From: UBA6164 sp964344895
Lineage (GTDB): Bacteria; Patescibacteriota; Gracilibacteria; BD1-5; UBA6164
Assembly: GCA_964344895.1 (NCBI GenBank)
Contig: CAYFPB010000008.1
Location: 1 to 28,494 of the forward strand
Direction: 5' to 3'
DNA: 28,494 bases
The notes beneath the pieces are model-generated. The model had not been told where the DNA came from, did not search any database, and worked only from the letters and a program-made list of their open reading frames with translations. How positions within the stretch are numbered: position 1 is the stretch's first letter; every line of letters begins with the position of its first letter. This document shows, piece after piece, positions 7,675-17,017 of the stretch. The position numbers and the translations under genes were made by a program.

Positions 7675-8619
7675 ATGACAATAGATAATTTAGATATGAA
7701 TCATATAAATTCTGATTCAGAAAATAATCAGGTACCTATGGTACAAGAAAATACTCAACCTAAAACTCTTGATGGTGTTTTAAGTGATGTAAATAAATGA
7801 CTAAACTGATTAAGATTAGAATTACCTAAAACAAAAGAAGAACAAGAAAAAGAAGTATTGGAATTAGTAAAAATAAATTGATTAAGAAATTCTTTTGAAA
7901 ATAATAGGTTTACTTTATGAATTACAGTTAATAAAATAAAAGATTGAGTTTTTTCAGTTGTTTCTAATAAAAATTGAAATATTAATTATTTTGTAAATGA
8001 AAAATGAGATGTTTTACTTTGAATAGTAGCTGTAGTAGATAGACATTTTGTTAAAAATTGAAAAGCTTTTGAATATGCCTGATTTAAAGAAAAAAAAGAA
8101 GATTGAAAATATAATATGTATAAAGTAGAGTGATGAAAAGAACTTTGACCTATAGATATTAACTCTCCTGAGTATTACCAAGCCTGGCAAGATATTATTT
8201 TTTATGCTGATATATTAAATAAATTAGCTTCTGTAAAATTTAATAATTCTGAAACAGAAAAATGAGTAGAGGTATTGATAAAATGAGGTAGTTTTAGATT
8301 TGAAGATTTAGAATTATTTTTAAGTGAATGATTAATAACTAGAGAAATCTTTGATTATTGAATTAAAGAAATGCAAAGGGTTATAGTTGTTCAATGTGGT
8401 GATGAAAGATTAATAAATATGAAATTTGAAAAAAATGATTTTAGAAGAAAGGACTGAACTATGCCTGAATGGATTGATAAACTTTCTATTTGATGAATTA
8501 AAGAAAGTGATTTAAGAAGATATTATGTAAAATGATATATTGATTTAGATATTGCTAAGGAATGTTATAAGGTATTACCTGAGGAAATGAAAGATTTAAC
8601 TGGTAAGAGAAAGAAGTAA
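7675..8619 (+). CDS. Unrecognised protein next to the lipase-like gene
   Basis: 314 residues, beginning MTIDNLDMNHINSDSENNQV. TGA is used as Gly in almost every line of the translation, twice as TGA-TGA pairs. It is predicted soluble, with no signal peptide and no motif I recognise. It contains several Trp and aromatic residues (YYQAWQDIIFYADIL, MPEWIDKLS). It starts 18 bases after the lipase-like gene with no terminator between, so the two are likely co-transcribed. An immunity or chaperone partner of the hydrolase would fit that position but is inference only. Confidence 0.75.
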
Positions 8620-8652
8620 TTTTAATTTAATTATACATTTAAACAAAAATAA

Positions 8653-8710
8653 AAAGACTGTGTCAGGGGCTAATCCCTCGTTGAGCATTTTTCAGCCTAC
8701 CACAATCTTT
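8653..8710 (+). ncRNA. Structured RNA element downstream of 7675-8619
   Basis: The closing helix AAAGACTGTG/CACAATCTTT has one mismatch. Inside it are AGGG-gctaat-CCCT and a smaller TTGA/TCAG hairpin, giving a three-way junction of about 58 nt. It is markedly more GC-rich than its surroundings. The 3' side is T-rich, so it may double as a terminator. A hairpin followed by TTGAG also occurs in the elements at 3039 and 14404, but the overall likeness is weak. Confidence 0.45.
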
Positions 8711-8730
8711 ACTCTTTTATTATATTACAA

Positions 8731-8771
8731 AAAACAATTATTGCAAATAAAATTGCAATAATTGTTTTTTT
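8731..8771 (+). terminator. Rho-independent terminator
   Basis: A 14-bp perfect stem, AACAATTATTGCAA and its complement, with a six-base loop and a T-run. It shares the TTATTGCAA core with the terminators at 5569 and 6091. Confidence 0.85.
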
Positions 8772-8786
8772 GTGTATTGTTGTTGT

Positions 8787-8953
8787 GCCAAAATAACCAA
8801 ATAATCCAAAAATTACATTAATAAATGTAGTTAAATGTAAAAAAGGGGCAACTTATGTTGTCTTGTCCTTCTTGTATTTAACTACATTTTGGATTGGTTA
8901 TTTTGGCGAATAGCAAAAGACTTCATAAGTTGTCCTTTTTTGTTCGCCAAAAT
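8787..8953 (+). repeat. Compound inverted repeats before the R-M operon
   Basis: GCCAAAATAACCAA (8787-8800) pairs perfectly with 8894-8907, continued by TCCAAAA/TTTTGGA and by a 12-bp stem (8825-8836 with 8876-8887). A second inverted repeat, ATTTTGGCGAA (8900-8910) with 8943-8953, uses part of the same strand. A third, around 8844-8856 with 8923-8939, interleaves with both. The alternatives are mutually exclusive. With a terminator on each side, the block could be a small RNA gene or the end of a mobile element. No ORF is seen in it. Confidence 0.7.
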
Positions 8954-8968
8954 AGCTTAGGGAATTTG

Positions 8969-8996
8969 GCATATTATATTTTAATATGCTTTTTTT
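8969..8996 (+). terminator. Terminator directly before the methylase start
   Basis: GCATATTA-tattt-TAATATGC followed by seven Ts that run into the methylase ATG. It could end a transcript from 8773 onward, or act as an attenuator for the R-M operon. Confidence 0.75.
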
Positions 8997-10139
8997 ATGT
9001 GAAAAAAGAAAAAAAAGATAGTTTTATTTGAAGCTTTTTCATGAATATGAAGTCAACATAAAGCTCTAAAAAACTTATGATTTGATGTTAGTATAGCAGG
9101 AATAAGTGATTGGTATGTAGATGCAATTATAGCATATGCATTGAAGCATTTAAGTATAAAACCTAAAAAAATAAATAAGAAAAAAATAATTGAAGAACTT
9201 AAAAATTATTCACTTAGTTTGAATAGTAAAACAGAAGCAAAAAATATATCAAACCTGTCAGATGAAAAATTATCAATAATCCATCAAGTTATCAAAATAT
9301 ATTGAGATTTAAATATAAAAAATATTAAATGAGAAGATTTGTTAGATAAAAATATAGACCTATTTACTTACTCTTTTCCTTGTCAGGATATAAGTCAACA
9401 ATGAAAACAAAAAGGTTTTTCTAAAGGTAAAGAAACCAGGTCTGGATTATTATGGGAAGTAGAAAGAGTTTTAAAAGAAATACATAAGTATAATAAAAAA
9501 TCATTACCTAAGGTTTTAATGATGGAAAATGTGAAAGCTCTTCTGAATGTAAATTTTAAAGAAGACATTGATTCTTGGATAAAAGAATTAAAGAAACTAT
9601 GATATGAATCAACAAAGCTTTTCATTGTTAATTCTGCAGATTTATGAGAAGTTCAAAGAAGGGAAAGAGTTTTTCTTATATCAAAATTATGAAATGAAAA
9701 ATTAAAAAAATTTGAAATAAATAATAGTAAAAATCGTAATCATAAATATTTAAGAGATATTTTTGAAGACAAATTATTACATGAAGAGTTTAAAACAGAT
9801 AAAAAAATAAAAATAAAAAAACTAAAAAACCCAAAAGGTATTAAAAAAAGTTTTTTAGAATGATATACAAACTTTAATGCAGAAAATTATGTATATTTTA
9901 AAGATTGAAAAAGTCCAACAATAACAGCATCTTGAGCACAATCAAGAATAAAAATATTTCATGAAGATAAAATAGTATATCTGAATTGATATGAACATTT
10001 AAAATTACAATGATTTGAGGATAAAAAATTTTATGATGATTTAAAAGAAATATGATTAACAGAAAATAAAATAAAATTTTTAGCAGGTAATTCAATAAAT
10101 GTATCTGTATTAAAAGAAATCTTTAATTTTTATTTATAA
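8997..10139 (+). CDS. DNA (cytosine-5) methyltransferase of a type II R-M system
   Basis: 380 residues. Motif I is KIVLFEAFSGIGSQHKAL; motif IV FPCQDIS has catalytic Cys129; motif VI is MMENV (Glu177); motif VIII is VQRRERVFLIS (from Gln220); motif X AGNSINVSVL closes the protein. The region between VIII and X is the target-recognition domain. Key glycines in motif I (FSGIGSQ) are TGA-encoded. The ATG abuts a terminator T-run, and the second codon is TGA. HNH nuclease and small-protein genes follow at 4- and 7-base gaps as one operon. Confidence 0.95.
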
Positions 10140-10143
10140 CACT

Positions 10144-11217
10144 ATGAAATTATTAAATATTCCATTTATATCAAAACCAAAAGCAAAATCATTTACAAAG
10201 TGAATAGCAAAATATCTAATCAATGAAAACAATTGAAAAGTTGAAGATGAGTGGGTAGAATTATTAGAATGAACTGAGTTTAGAGGAAAGGAAAAATATT
10301 GAGAAAAGTTTAATAAAAATATTATAGAGTTTAGAAAAAAGATAATGTATGATGATAGAATAAATGAAAAGTTGTCAGGTTGTAAATTAAAAGAGGTTAA
10401 TAGTTTTTTTCTGAAAAATATTAAAACTGTATTATCCCATGATTCATATACAACCTGAAGTAATCCTTCATGAAGTGAGAGTAATATAAAAGGTACACCA
10501 TATTTAATTTATTGATGAAAATATAATCAATTTATGTTTATTAATTTTTTTAAAATATTAAGAACAAGTTTAAGTTGAAAAAAAATAGATAGAAATATGA
10601 ATGATATTCAAACAATAAGTTTAGAAGAATATTTAAACCTATATTCTGATATAAAACAAAACTTTAATGATTTTAATAAAATATTATATACAGCACTTGA
10701 GTCAGATGAATTGAATGATGAAACATTAAATATTGATAATTCACCTGAATCAAAGGATTATATTAATTTAGTGTTATCTGATAACTATAAATTAAGTATA
10801 GAAGATGAAGAAGAGAAAAATAAACAAAGAATTTCTAGATTAAGAAGAATATTTAAAAATAGACTAAGAAATATTAAACCATCAGATCATTTATTCTGAC
10901 AATTACCAGAAGATATGTGTGAGGCAGCTCATATTTATCCTGTAAGTGCAATAAAGAAAATGGATAAACAAAACTGGTATATGATAGCTGATGAAAATAA
11001 TTGAATTAATTTACCAATACAAATACATAAACTTTATGATAGTAATAAAATATACTTTAATGAAAAATGAGAGATTATTTTTACAAATAAACACTATAAA
11101 GATTACCTAACCACTATATTTTGTAATATATCTGAAAGTAAATTAAAGGATAATATTTTAAATAACCAAAGAATTAATTACATCAAAAAATATAATAAAG
11201 AATTATTAAAATTATAA
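10144..11217 (+). CDS. HNH restriction endonuclease partner of the C5 methylase
   Basis: 357 residues. The C-terminal third has an HNH/beta-beta-alpha-metal signature: CEAAHIYPVSAI (His263), then NNGINLP (N286-L290), then IHKLYDSN (His295). The N-terminal 250 residues, rich in Lys/Asn/Glu, are unrecognised and presumably hold the target-recognition part. It begins four bases after the C5 methylase, and this gene pair is a typical type II arrangement. The family is called from the HNH core and context; the recognition sequence cannot be read. An internal ATG at 10597 is not the start, since the frame is open upstream through TGA codons. Confidence 0.8.
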
Positions 11218-11224
11218 TAACACC

Positions 11225-11569
11225 ATGCATCAAATCCAAAAATACCTACTACTATTTATAAACAATAAACACTTTCAAAAGATAATAAGCTTCCACATGT
11301 GTGAAGAAGAAAATAATAAGAAAATACTAAATAAAAAAGAGAAAGTATTTTATTATTTAGTAGTAACAATAGCATATCAAGAAGTATGAGAAATAGAAAA
11401 AGCAAAAAAGTATTTTTCTGTTTATTTGAGTTTGTTAGATAGAGACTATATAAGAGATTTTATAAAAGAAAATTGATATCAAAAAATAGAAAAAGAGAAT
11501 ACTCAAAGAAAAAAACAACTAATAATGAAAATGGAGGTTGCGAAGTTGGGGTTTAGTTATAAAATATAA
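11225..11569 (+). CDS. Small unrecognised protein, third gene of the R-M operon
   Basis: 114 residues, MHQIQKYLLLFINNKHFQK to AKLGFSYKI, with only two TGA codons. It is predominantly helical and charged. The segment AYQEVGEIEKAKKYFSVYLSLLD resembles a single TPR-like helix pair. It starts seven bases after the HNH nuclease, so it is probably co-transcribed. It does not look like a helix-turn-helix controller protein. Function unknown. Confidence 0.65.
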
Positions 11570-11576
11570 GAAAATT

Positions 11577-11603
11577 TTGCTTTTTATAAAAAAGTGATAT
11601 ACT
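11577..11603 (+). promoter_or_regulatory. Weak promoter before the first AAA ATPase
   Basis: TTGCTT, 15 bases, TATACT, 39 bases before the ATG. Confidence 0.35.
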
Positions 11604-11642
11604 GTAGTAGTTCACTTATAATAAAAAGTAATATATTGTAAT

Positions 11643-12911
11643 ATGTCAGAAATAATAAAATCAGTATTAGATTGGAATCCTTGGTTTGATATATGAAAAG
11701 TTCCAGAAGAATTATTATGAAAAAAAAGAAATATTGATTTAAAGCAATATTTGGAATTTAAGGAAATAAAGATACTTAATTGAGCAAGAAGAACAGGTAA
11801 ATCTACATTGGTTTATACTGTTATTTCAGAAGTAATAAAAAATAATAAAAATATAGTTTACCTAAACTTTGATGATGAAGTCTTAATAAATCATAGTTTA
11901 GAAGAAATAATGGAAGAAGTACTTGTAAAAAAAGATATAGACTATATATTTTTAGATGAAATACAAAATTGTAAAAATTGGGCTAGGTACGTTAGAAAAG
12001 CATATGATACTAAAAAATTTAAACAAATATGGATAACATGATCAAACTCTAGTTTGATGCAAAAAGAATATTCAAATATATTAACATGAAGAATAATAAG
12101 CTTAAAAATTAACTCTCTTAATTTTAGGGAATATCTAGAATTTAATTGAGAAAAAAATATAGATTTGGATTTACTCTCTAGTGATAAAGAAATACAAATA
12201 AGAAAAAATTTAGAAAATTATTTAAAATTTTGATGATTTCCTGAACTAAGCTTAAGAAAATTTAATAAAAAAGAATTATTGATAAACTATTTTAATGATT
12301 TTATATACAAGGACATAGTATGAAGGTATAATGTTAATAGTGAAAAAGTAAAAAAGTTAGCTTATTATTTATTATCAAATACTTCAAAGCTTTTTTCATA
12401 TAGAAAATTAGCTTGAACCCTAGATTTAAATGTTGAGTCTTTATATGATTATTTAAATTACTTTTATGAAATATACTTTTTTGAAGAATTAAAGAGATTT
12501 GATTATTCATATAAAAAACAGCTAATTTCTCCAAAAAAAATATATAGTTTGGACACAGGTTTTATATCCCTAGGGTTTAATTTTTCAGAAAACAAATGAA
12601 GAAAATTAGAAAATTTGGTATTTATAGAATTAAAAAGAAGGTGATTAGATGTATATTATCATAGAGAAAAAAAGGAGTGTGATTTTGTTATAGATAATTG
12701 ATGAAAAATAGTAAAAGCTATACAGGTAAGTTATAATTTAGTTGAGGATGATACAAAAAAAAGAGAATTAGAATGACTCATAGATGCTATGGAAACATAC
12801 TCTTTAGAAGAGGGGATTATAATTAGTTATGATGAAGAATATGAAATACCACACTTTGAATACATAATAAAAGTAGTACCTATATGGAAATGGTTATTAT
12901 GAGAAAATTAA
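11643..12911 (+). CDS. AAA ATPase with C-terminal DUF4143 domain (first of two)
   Basis: 422 residues. Walker A is NGARRTGKST (Gly47-Thr55, first Gly by TGA); Walker B is IFLDEIQ (D105, E106); ITGSNSSLM is the sensor-1-like segment. A conserved LNFREYLEF follows. The C-terminal DUF4143 part is nuclease-like, with CDFVID and a VSYNL strand near residues 340-380. These AAA_14/DUF4143 proteins are common in CPR bacteria and archaea and have no settled function. The second copy at 20588 has the same layout but is clearly diverged, not a recent duplicate. Confidence 0.9.
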
Positions 12912-12948
12912 AACAAAAATTGCAATTTTGAAAAAATCAATATAATAC

Positions 12949-12976
12949 TTGTCAATTAAAGAAAGTATTTTATAAT
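12949..12976 (+). promoter_or_regulatory. Promoter of obg
   Basis: TTGTCA, 16 bases, TATAAT, 15 bases before the GTG start. A second, weaker pair (TTGCAA/TATAAT, 15-base spacer) lies just upstream at 12920-12946. Confidence 0.65.
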
Positions 12977-12991
12977 TAATTTTTAAAAATA

Positions 12992-14359
12992 GTGTTTATA
13001 GATGAAGTTCAAATAAAAGTAATTGCTTGAAAATGAGGTGATTGACTTGTATCATGGAGAAGAGAAAAATATATTCCAAAAGGATGACCTCGGGGAGGTG
13101 ATGCTTGAGATGGAGGAAGTGTATATTTACAAACAGATGAAAACTTAAATACTCTGTCTGAATATAGACATAAAAAAGTATTAAAAGCAGAAAAAGGTGA
13201 GTGAGGAGGGACTCAGTTAAAACACTGAGCAAATGCTCCTGACCTAGTTTTAAAGGTGCCTGTTTGAACAATAGTAAAAGATGCAAACTCTAATGAAACC
13301 CTAGCAGATTTATCTGAAAATAATGTAAAACTATTAGTAGCAAAATGAGGTAGATGAGGATATTGAAATGCTCACTTTTGTTCATCAGTTAGACAAGCTC
13401 CAGCATTTGCAGAATTATGAGATGTAGCAGAAGAAAGAGATCTACATCTAGAATTAAAACTAGTAGCAGATATATGAATTATCTGAGTACCATCAGCCTG
13501 AAAATCAACACTTATTTGAAATATCACAAATGTAAAACCAAAAATAGGAGATTATCCATTTACAACACTTACACCAAACCTTTGAGTACTTGATCATAAA
13601 TGAAAATCTTTAGTATTAGAAGATGTACCATGATTGATTCCTTGAGCCCATGAAGGTAAAGGATTATGAATAGAGTTTTTAAAACATATTGAGAGAACAG
13701 GAGTATTATTACACTTACTTGATATGTATAGAATGGATAAAGTATTTAGTGATTATGAAGATATAAGAAAAGAGTTAGAATTATTTTCTGATCTATTAGC
13801 AGAAAAGGAAGAAATAGTAGTATTTTCAAAAGCAGATTTACTAGATGATGAAATGAAAGATTATATAGTAAGCGAGTTCAAGAAAAAATACAATAAAGAA
13901 GTATTTGTAATATCAGCAGCTACTTGAGAATGAATAGAAGAATTAATAGATTTTTTAATTGATAATTATTCTAGGGAAAAAATTATAGAAACAACAGAAG
14001 AAGAAGTAAAAGAAATAAAAATATATGATTTAAAATCAAACAGAAATCCAAAAGCAGTAGATGTTGAGTATATTTGAGATTTCAAATTTAAGGCAAGTTG
14101 AGAAAGATTAGAACAAATAATTAGAATGACAGACTTTGAAAATAAAGAAGCTTTACTTAGAGTATATGATGTATTAGATAAATTATGAGTAATGAGAATA
14201 ATAGAGCCAGAATTAAAATCTATACTTGAGGAAACATGAAAAGATAATTCATTTTTCTTTGAATCAGATAATGAAGAAGAGGAAGTAGAAGGAGTAAATC
14301 CAAAAGTAATAATAGCATGAAGAGAAATAGCACTTGATAAATTGAAGTATAACTTGTAA
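12992..14359 (+). CDS. obg: Obg/CgtA GTPase
   Basis: 455 residues with all three Obg domains. The glycine-rich Obg fold (VFIDEVQIKVIAGKGGDG..., AKGGRGGYGNAHF) has most of its glycines as TGA. The G domain has GVPSAGKST (from residue 165), FTTLTPNLG, DVPGL, FSKADLL and ISAATGEG. A C-terminal OCT domain follows, with an acidic tail segment. Obg binds the 50S subunit and couples GTP/ppGpp level to ribosome maturation. The start is GTG: an in-frame TAA lies 15 bases upstream, the protein then begins like other Obg proteins, and no in-frame ATG is near. Codon 34 is CGG, rare in this window. Confidence 0.96.
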
Positions 14360-14403
14360 AAACTTAATTTTTATTTATAGTATCTTAAAAATAGAAAAAA
14401 ATT

Positions 14404-14475
14404 AAATTTTATGAAGAAACAACTTGTTTGAATCCCAATCTACGATTGGTTGAGTTTTGTTTATGAGTAAAATTT
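14404..14475 (+). ncRNA. Candidate structured RNA element, copy 2, before prfA
   Basis: Outer pair AAATTTTA/TAAAATTT, middle pair AAACAA/TTGTTT, inner hairpin CCAATC-tac-GATTGG. The loop sequence differs from copy 1 (3039-3109) but the TGTTTGA(A/G)TCCCAATC and GATTGGT(T/C)GAGTTT strands are conserved. It lies between obg and prfA on the coding strand and so may be in the prfA leader. It can be read as a 19-codon ORF, but the conserved bases fall in a different frame in copy 1, so conservation is at the nucleotide level. Confidence 0.55.
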
Positions 14476-14527
14476 ATATTTTTCTTCTATTTATATAAAG
14501 CTGTTTTTTATTTACAATAAAACAATT

Positions 14528-15598
14528 ATGAAATTTAATTTAGACAATCTAGTAGCTGAATTTGAAGAACTGGAACAAAAACTATCAGATCCAGATATTT
14601 TTAAGGACCAAAAAAAAGTAAGAGAAGTATCAAGTAGAAAGAAATCTATAGAAGAAGCTGTTAATTTATATAAAGAATGTAAAGCTGTAAATGAAGCTTT
14701 AGTTGAAAATAAAGAAATGCTATCTTCTGAAAAAGATGATGAAATGAAAGATTTATTAAAAGAAGAGATAAAAGAAGCAGAATCAAAAATTCCAAAAATG
14801 GAAGATGAGCTAAAAATAGCATTATTACCAAAAGATCCAAATGATGAAAAAAATATTATGGTAGAGGTAAGAGCTGGTACTGGTTGAGATGAAGCTGCTT
14901 TATTTGCATGAGAACTAGCAAGAAGCTATATAATGTATGCTGAATCAGAAGGATTTAAAACAGAAATAACACAGCAAACAGATTCTGAAGCTGGATGAGT
15001 AAAAGAAATAGTATTTGAGATTAGATGAGAATGAGCTTATTCTAGATTTAAATATGAATCATGAACACATAGAGTACAAAGAATACCAGAAACAGAAAGT
15101 AAAGGTAGAGTTCATACATCAGCCATTACTGTTGCAATTATGCCAGAAGTAGATGAACTAGATGTGGAGTTAAATATGGATGAAATAGAAATGAAATTTT
15201 GTAGATCATGATGACCAGGTGGACAACATGCTAATAAATCAGATTCAGCAGTTCACTTAAAACACCTTCCTACATGAATAATTGTATTTTGTAGTGATGG
15301 TAGAAGTCAACATAAAAATAGAGATAAAGCATTTCAAATAATGAGATCAAAACTTTATTCTCATGCTGAAGAACAAAGAGCTAAAGAACTATGAGAAGCA
15401 AGATTATCTCAAGTAGGTTCATGAGATAGATCAGAAAAAATCAGAACATATAACTTTCCTCAAGATAGGGTAACAGATCATAGAATAAGCCAAAACTTTT
15501 CATGAATACCACAAATAATGATGTGAAAACTTTGAGCAATTATTGATGCTTGTGCTGTAGCAGATCAACAAGCTAAATTAGAAGCAGCAGGAAAGTAA
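14528..15598 (+). CDS. prfA: Peptide chain release factor 1
   Basis: 356 residues, the usual RF1 length. The codon-recognition tripeptide lies in QRIPETES (Pro187-Glu188-Thr189), the RF1-type PxT rather than the RF2 SPF. The peptidyl-hydrolysis motif is GGPGGQHANKSDSAV with Gly231-Gly232-Gln233. RF1 reads UAA and UAG, so it is the only release factor needed where UGA means glycine. No programmed frameshift of the prfB kind is present. Many glycines, including one just before the GGQ, are TGA. A GC-rich palindrome and a long hairpin terminator follow the stop. Confidence 0.97.
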
Positions 15599-15599
15599 T

Positions 15600-15640
15600 C
15601 CCCCCTCTGTCTTTTAGACATCTCCCCCTAGCAGGGGAGA
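15600..15640 (+). repeat. GC-rich palindromic repeat downstream of prfA
   Basis: Begins two bases after the prfA stop codon. TGTC-tttta-GACA is followed by CTCCCC-ctagca-GGGGAG. Same family as 6461, 16591 and 17018; this copy has a variant middle. Confidence 0.75.
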
Positions 15641-15657
15641 ATAATAAAATATATAAA

Positions 15658-15719
15658 AAGTATATAAAAACTTTTGACTTTTAATAAATAAGTCTTATAA
15701 AGGTTTTATATACTTTTTT
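15658..15719 (+). terminator. Long terminator after prfA
   Basis: Arms aagtatataaaa and ttttatatactt pair around an inner GACTT/AAGTC helix and are followed by a T-run. Confidence 0.75.
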
Positions 15720-15736
15720 GTTTTAAAAAAATATTT

Positions 15737-16591
15737 ATGAAAAATTTAGAAAAAAATAAACAGGAAGAAATCTCTAAGGTATTAGAAATAATATTAGAAA
15801 TTTGAAAAAAATATATTGTTCCTGAATATGTAATAGTTTATTGAGAATATTTAAAAAATGAGATTGAGAATATTAATTTGGTAAAAGAATGAGATATATT
15901 AGTAGAGTATCAAACTACTATGAATATATTTATAATAACTAGAAAAACAGCACAGGAAAAACTCCTAACAGCAGTAAGAGAAATACATTCTGTAATTAAA
16001 AATACAAGAGATATAAAAAGTCCAGTAAAGATCTTAGTAGAAAATATTAATTCTTTTAATAACTCTATTAAACAGAGAAGATATTTTTATTTAGATATTA
16101 TAAATAGTTGAGTTACTATTTATGATTCTTGAAAAATAAAAATAAGCAAATCAGTACAAATATCAAAAAAATCTATAAAAGGTATACAAAAAACAGATTT
16201 TAATCATATGTATGAAATAGCTACAGAGTTTATAAAAGACTACAGGAATGCTTACAATAGAAAAAGTTATAAATTATCACTTTTTTACCTACATCAAGCA
16301 TCAGAGTTTTTATTATCTTGTTATCTACTTATTAAGGTATGATACAAACCAAAAACTCATGATCTTGAAATACTATATTCACAAGTAAAAAAAGAAACTA
16401 GAGAATTTAATAACTGGTTTGATTTAAAAACAGAGGAATATTACTTTGAGTTATTAAGAAACTCTTATATCTCTTCAAGATACAATAAAGATTATCTAGT
16501 AAAAAATAGAGATATATTATTTTTAGAAATAAAAGTATTTTATTTAAGAGAGATTGTAAGAAAGGAGTGTGTAAAATTAATAATAAAATAG
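15737..16591 (+). CDS. Degenerate nucleotidyltransferase fused to a HEPN domain
   Basis: 284 residues. The N-terminal half aligns by eye with the nucleotidyltransferase part of fused MNT-HEPN proteins: VIVYGEYL in place of a GS loop, and RRYFYLDIINSGVTIYDSG at its end. No clear DxD acidic pair is seen, so catalysis by this half is doubtful. The C-terminal half is a HEPN four-helix domain with LFYLHQASEFLLSCYLL and PKTHDLEILYSQV. HEPN domains are often RNases in toxin-antitoxin or defence systems, but the usual RxxxH is not obvious (NSYISSRYNKDY occupies that region). The gene ends in TAG whose last base is the first base of a GC-rich palindrome. Confidence 0.75.
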
Positions 16592-16624
16592 CCCCCCTCC
16601 CAGCCTCCCCCTGGCAGGGGAGGA
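16591..16624 (+). repeat. GC-rich palindromic repeat, left flank of the DUF559 gene
   Basis: A C-rich strand ending CTCCCC-ctggca-GGGGAG. It begins within the stop codon of the HEPN gene. Best match to the copy inside the lipase gene (6461). Confidence 0.8.
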
Positions 16625-16655
16625 GAAATAAGGTTTTAGTAAATAATAAAAAGTT

Positions 16656-17012
16656 ATGTGACAAGTATTAAGAAATTTAAAAAGATTAAGGGAAACAAGA
16701 AAAATTTTGAGAAAAGAACAAACAATTTCAGAAGAAAATTTTTGGAATAAAGTAAAAGCAAAACAATTTTTATGATTAAAATTTAGGCGACAGCATTCTA
16801 TTTGAAGATATATAATAGATTTTTATTGTGCTGAAATAAAAATATGAATAGAAATAGATTGAAGTATCCATTTTAAAAGTAAACAAATAGAATATGATTT
16901 ACTTAGAACAGAGTATTTAAATAAAGTTTGAATAAAAATTATAAGATATACAAATAAAGAAATTAATGAAAATATTGATAATGTATTAAAAAATTTACAA
17001 AGTAGAATATAG
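16656..17012 (+). CDS. DUF559 endonuclease-like protein (Vsr/PD-(D/E)XK fold)
   Basis: 118 residues, the standard size. The family core is complete: KFRRQHSIGRYIIDFYCAEIK, then IGIEIDGSIHF, then VGIKIIRYTNKEI. The acidic residues in IDFYC and EIDG form the predicted nuclease site of this Vsr-related family. Gly codons include TGA, so it is adapted to the local code. Arg45 in the conserved FRRQH is encoded by CGA, a codon otherwise almost absent here. It starts ATG-TGA, like the methylase. The gene is bracketed by inverted GC-rich palindromes, suggesting it moves with them or acts on them. Confidence 0.88.
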
Positions 17013-17017
17013 ATATT

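Noticed and set aside
14411..14470. 19-codon leader peptide before prfA
   Set aside because: The sister element at 3039 conserves the same bases in another reading frame, so peptide coding is unlikely.
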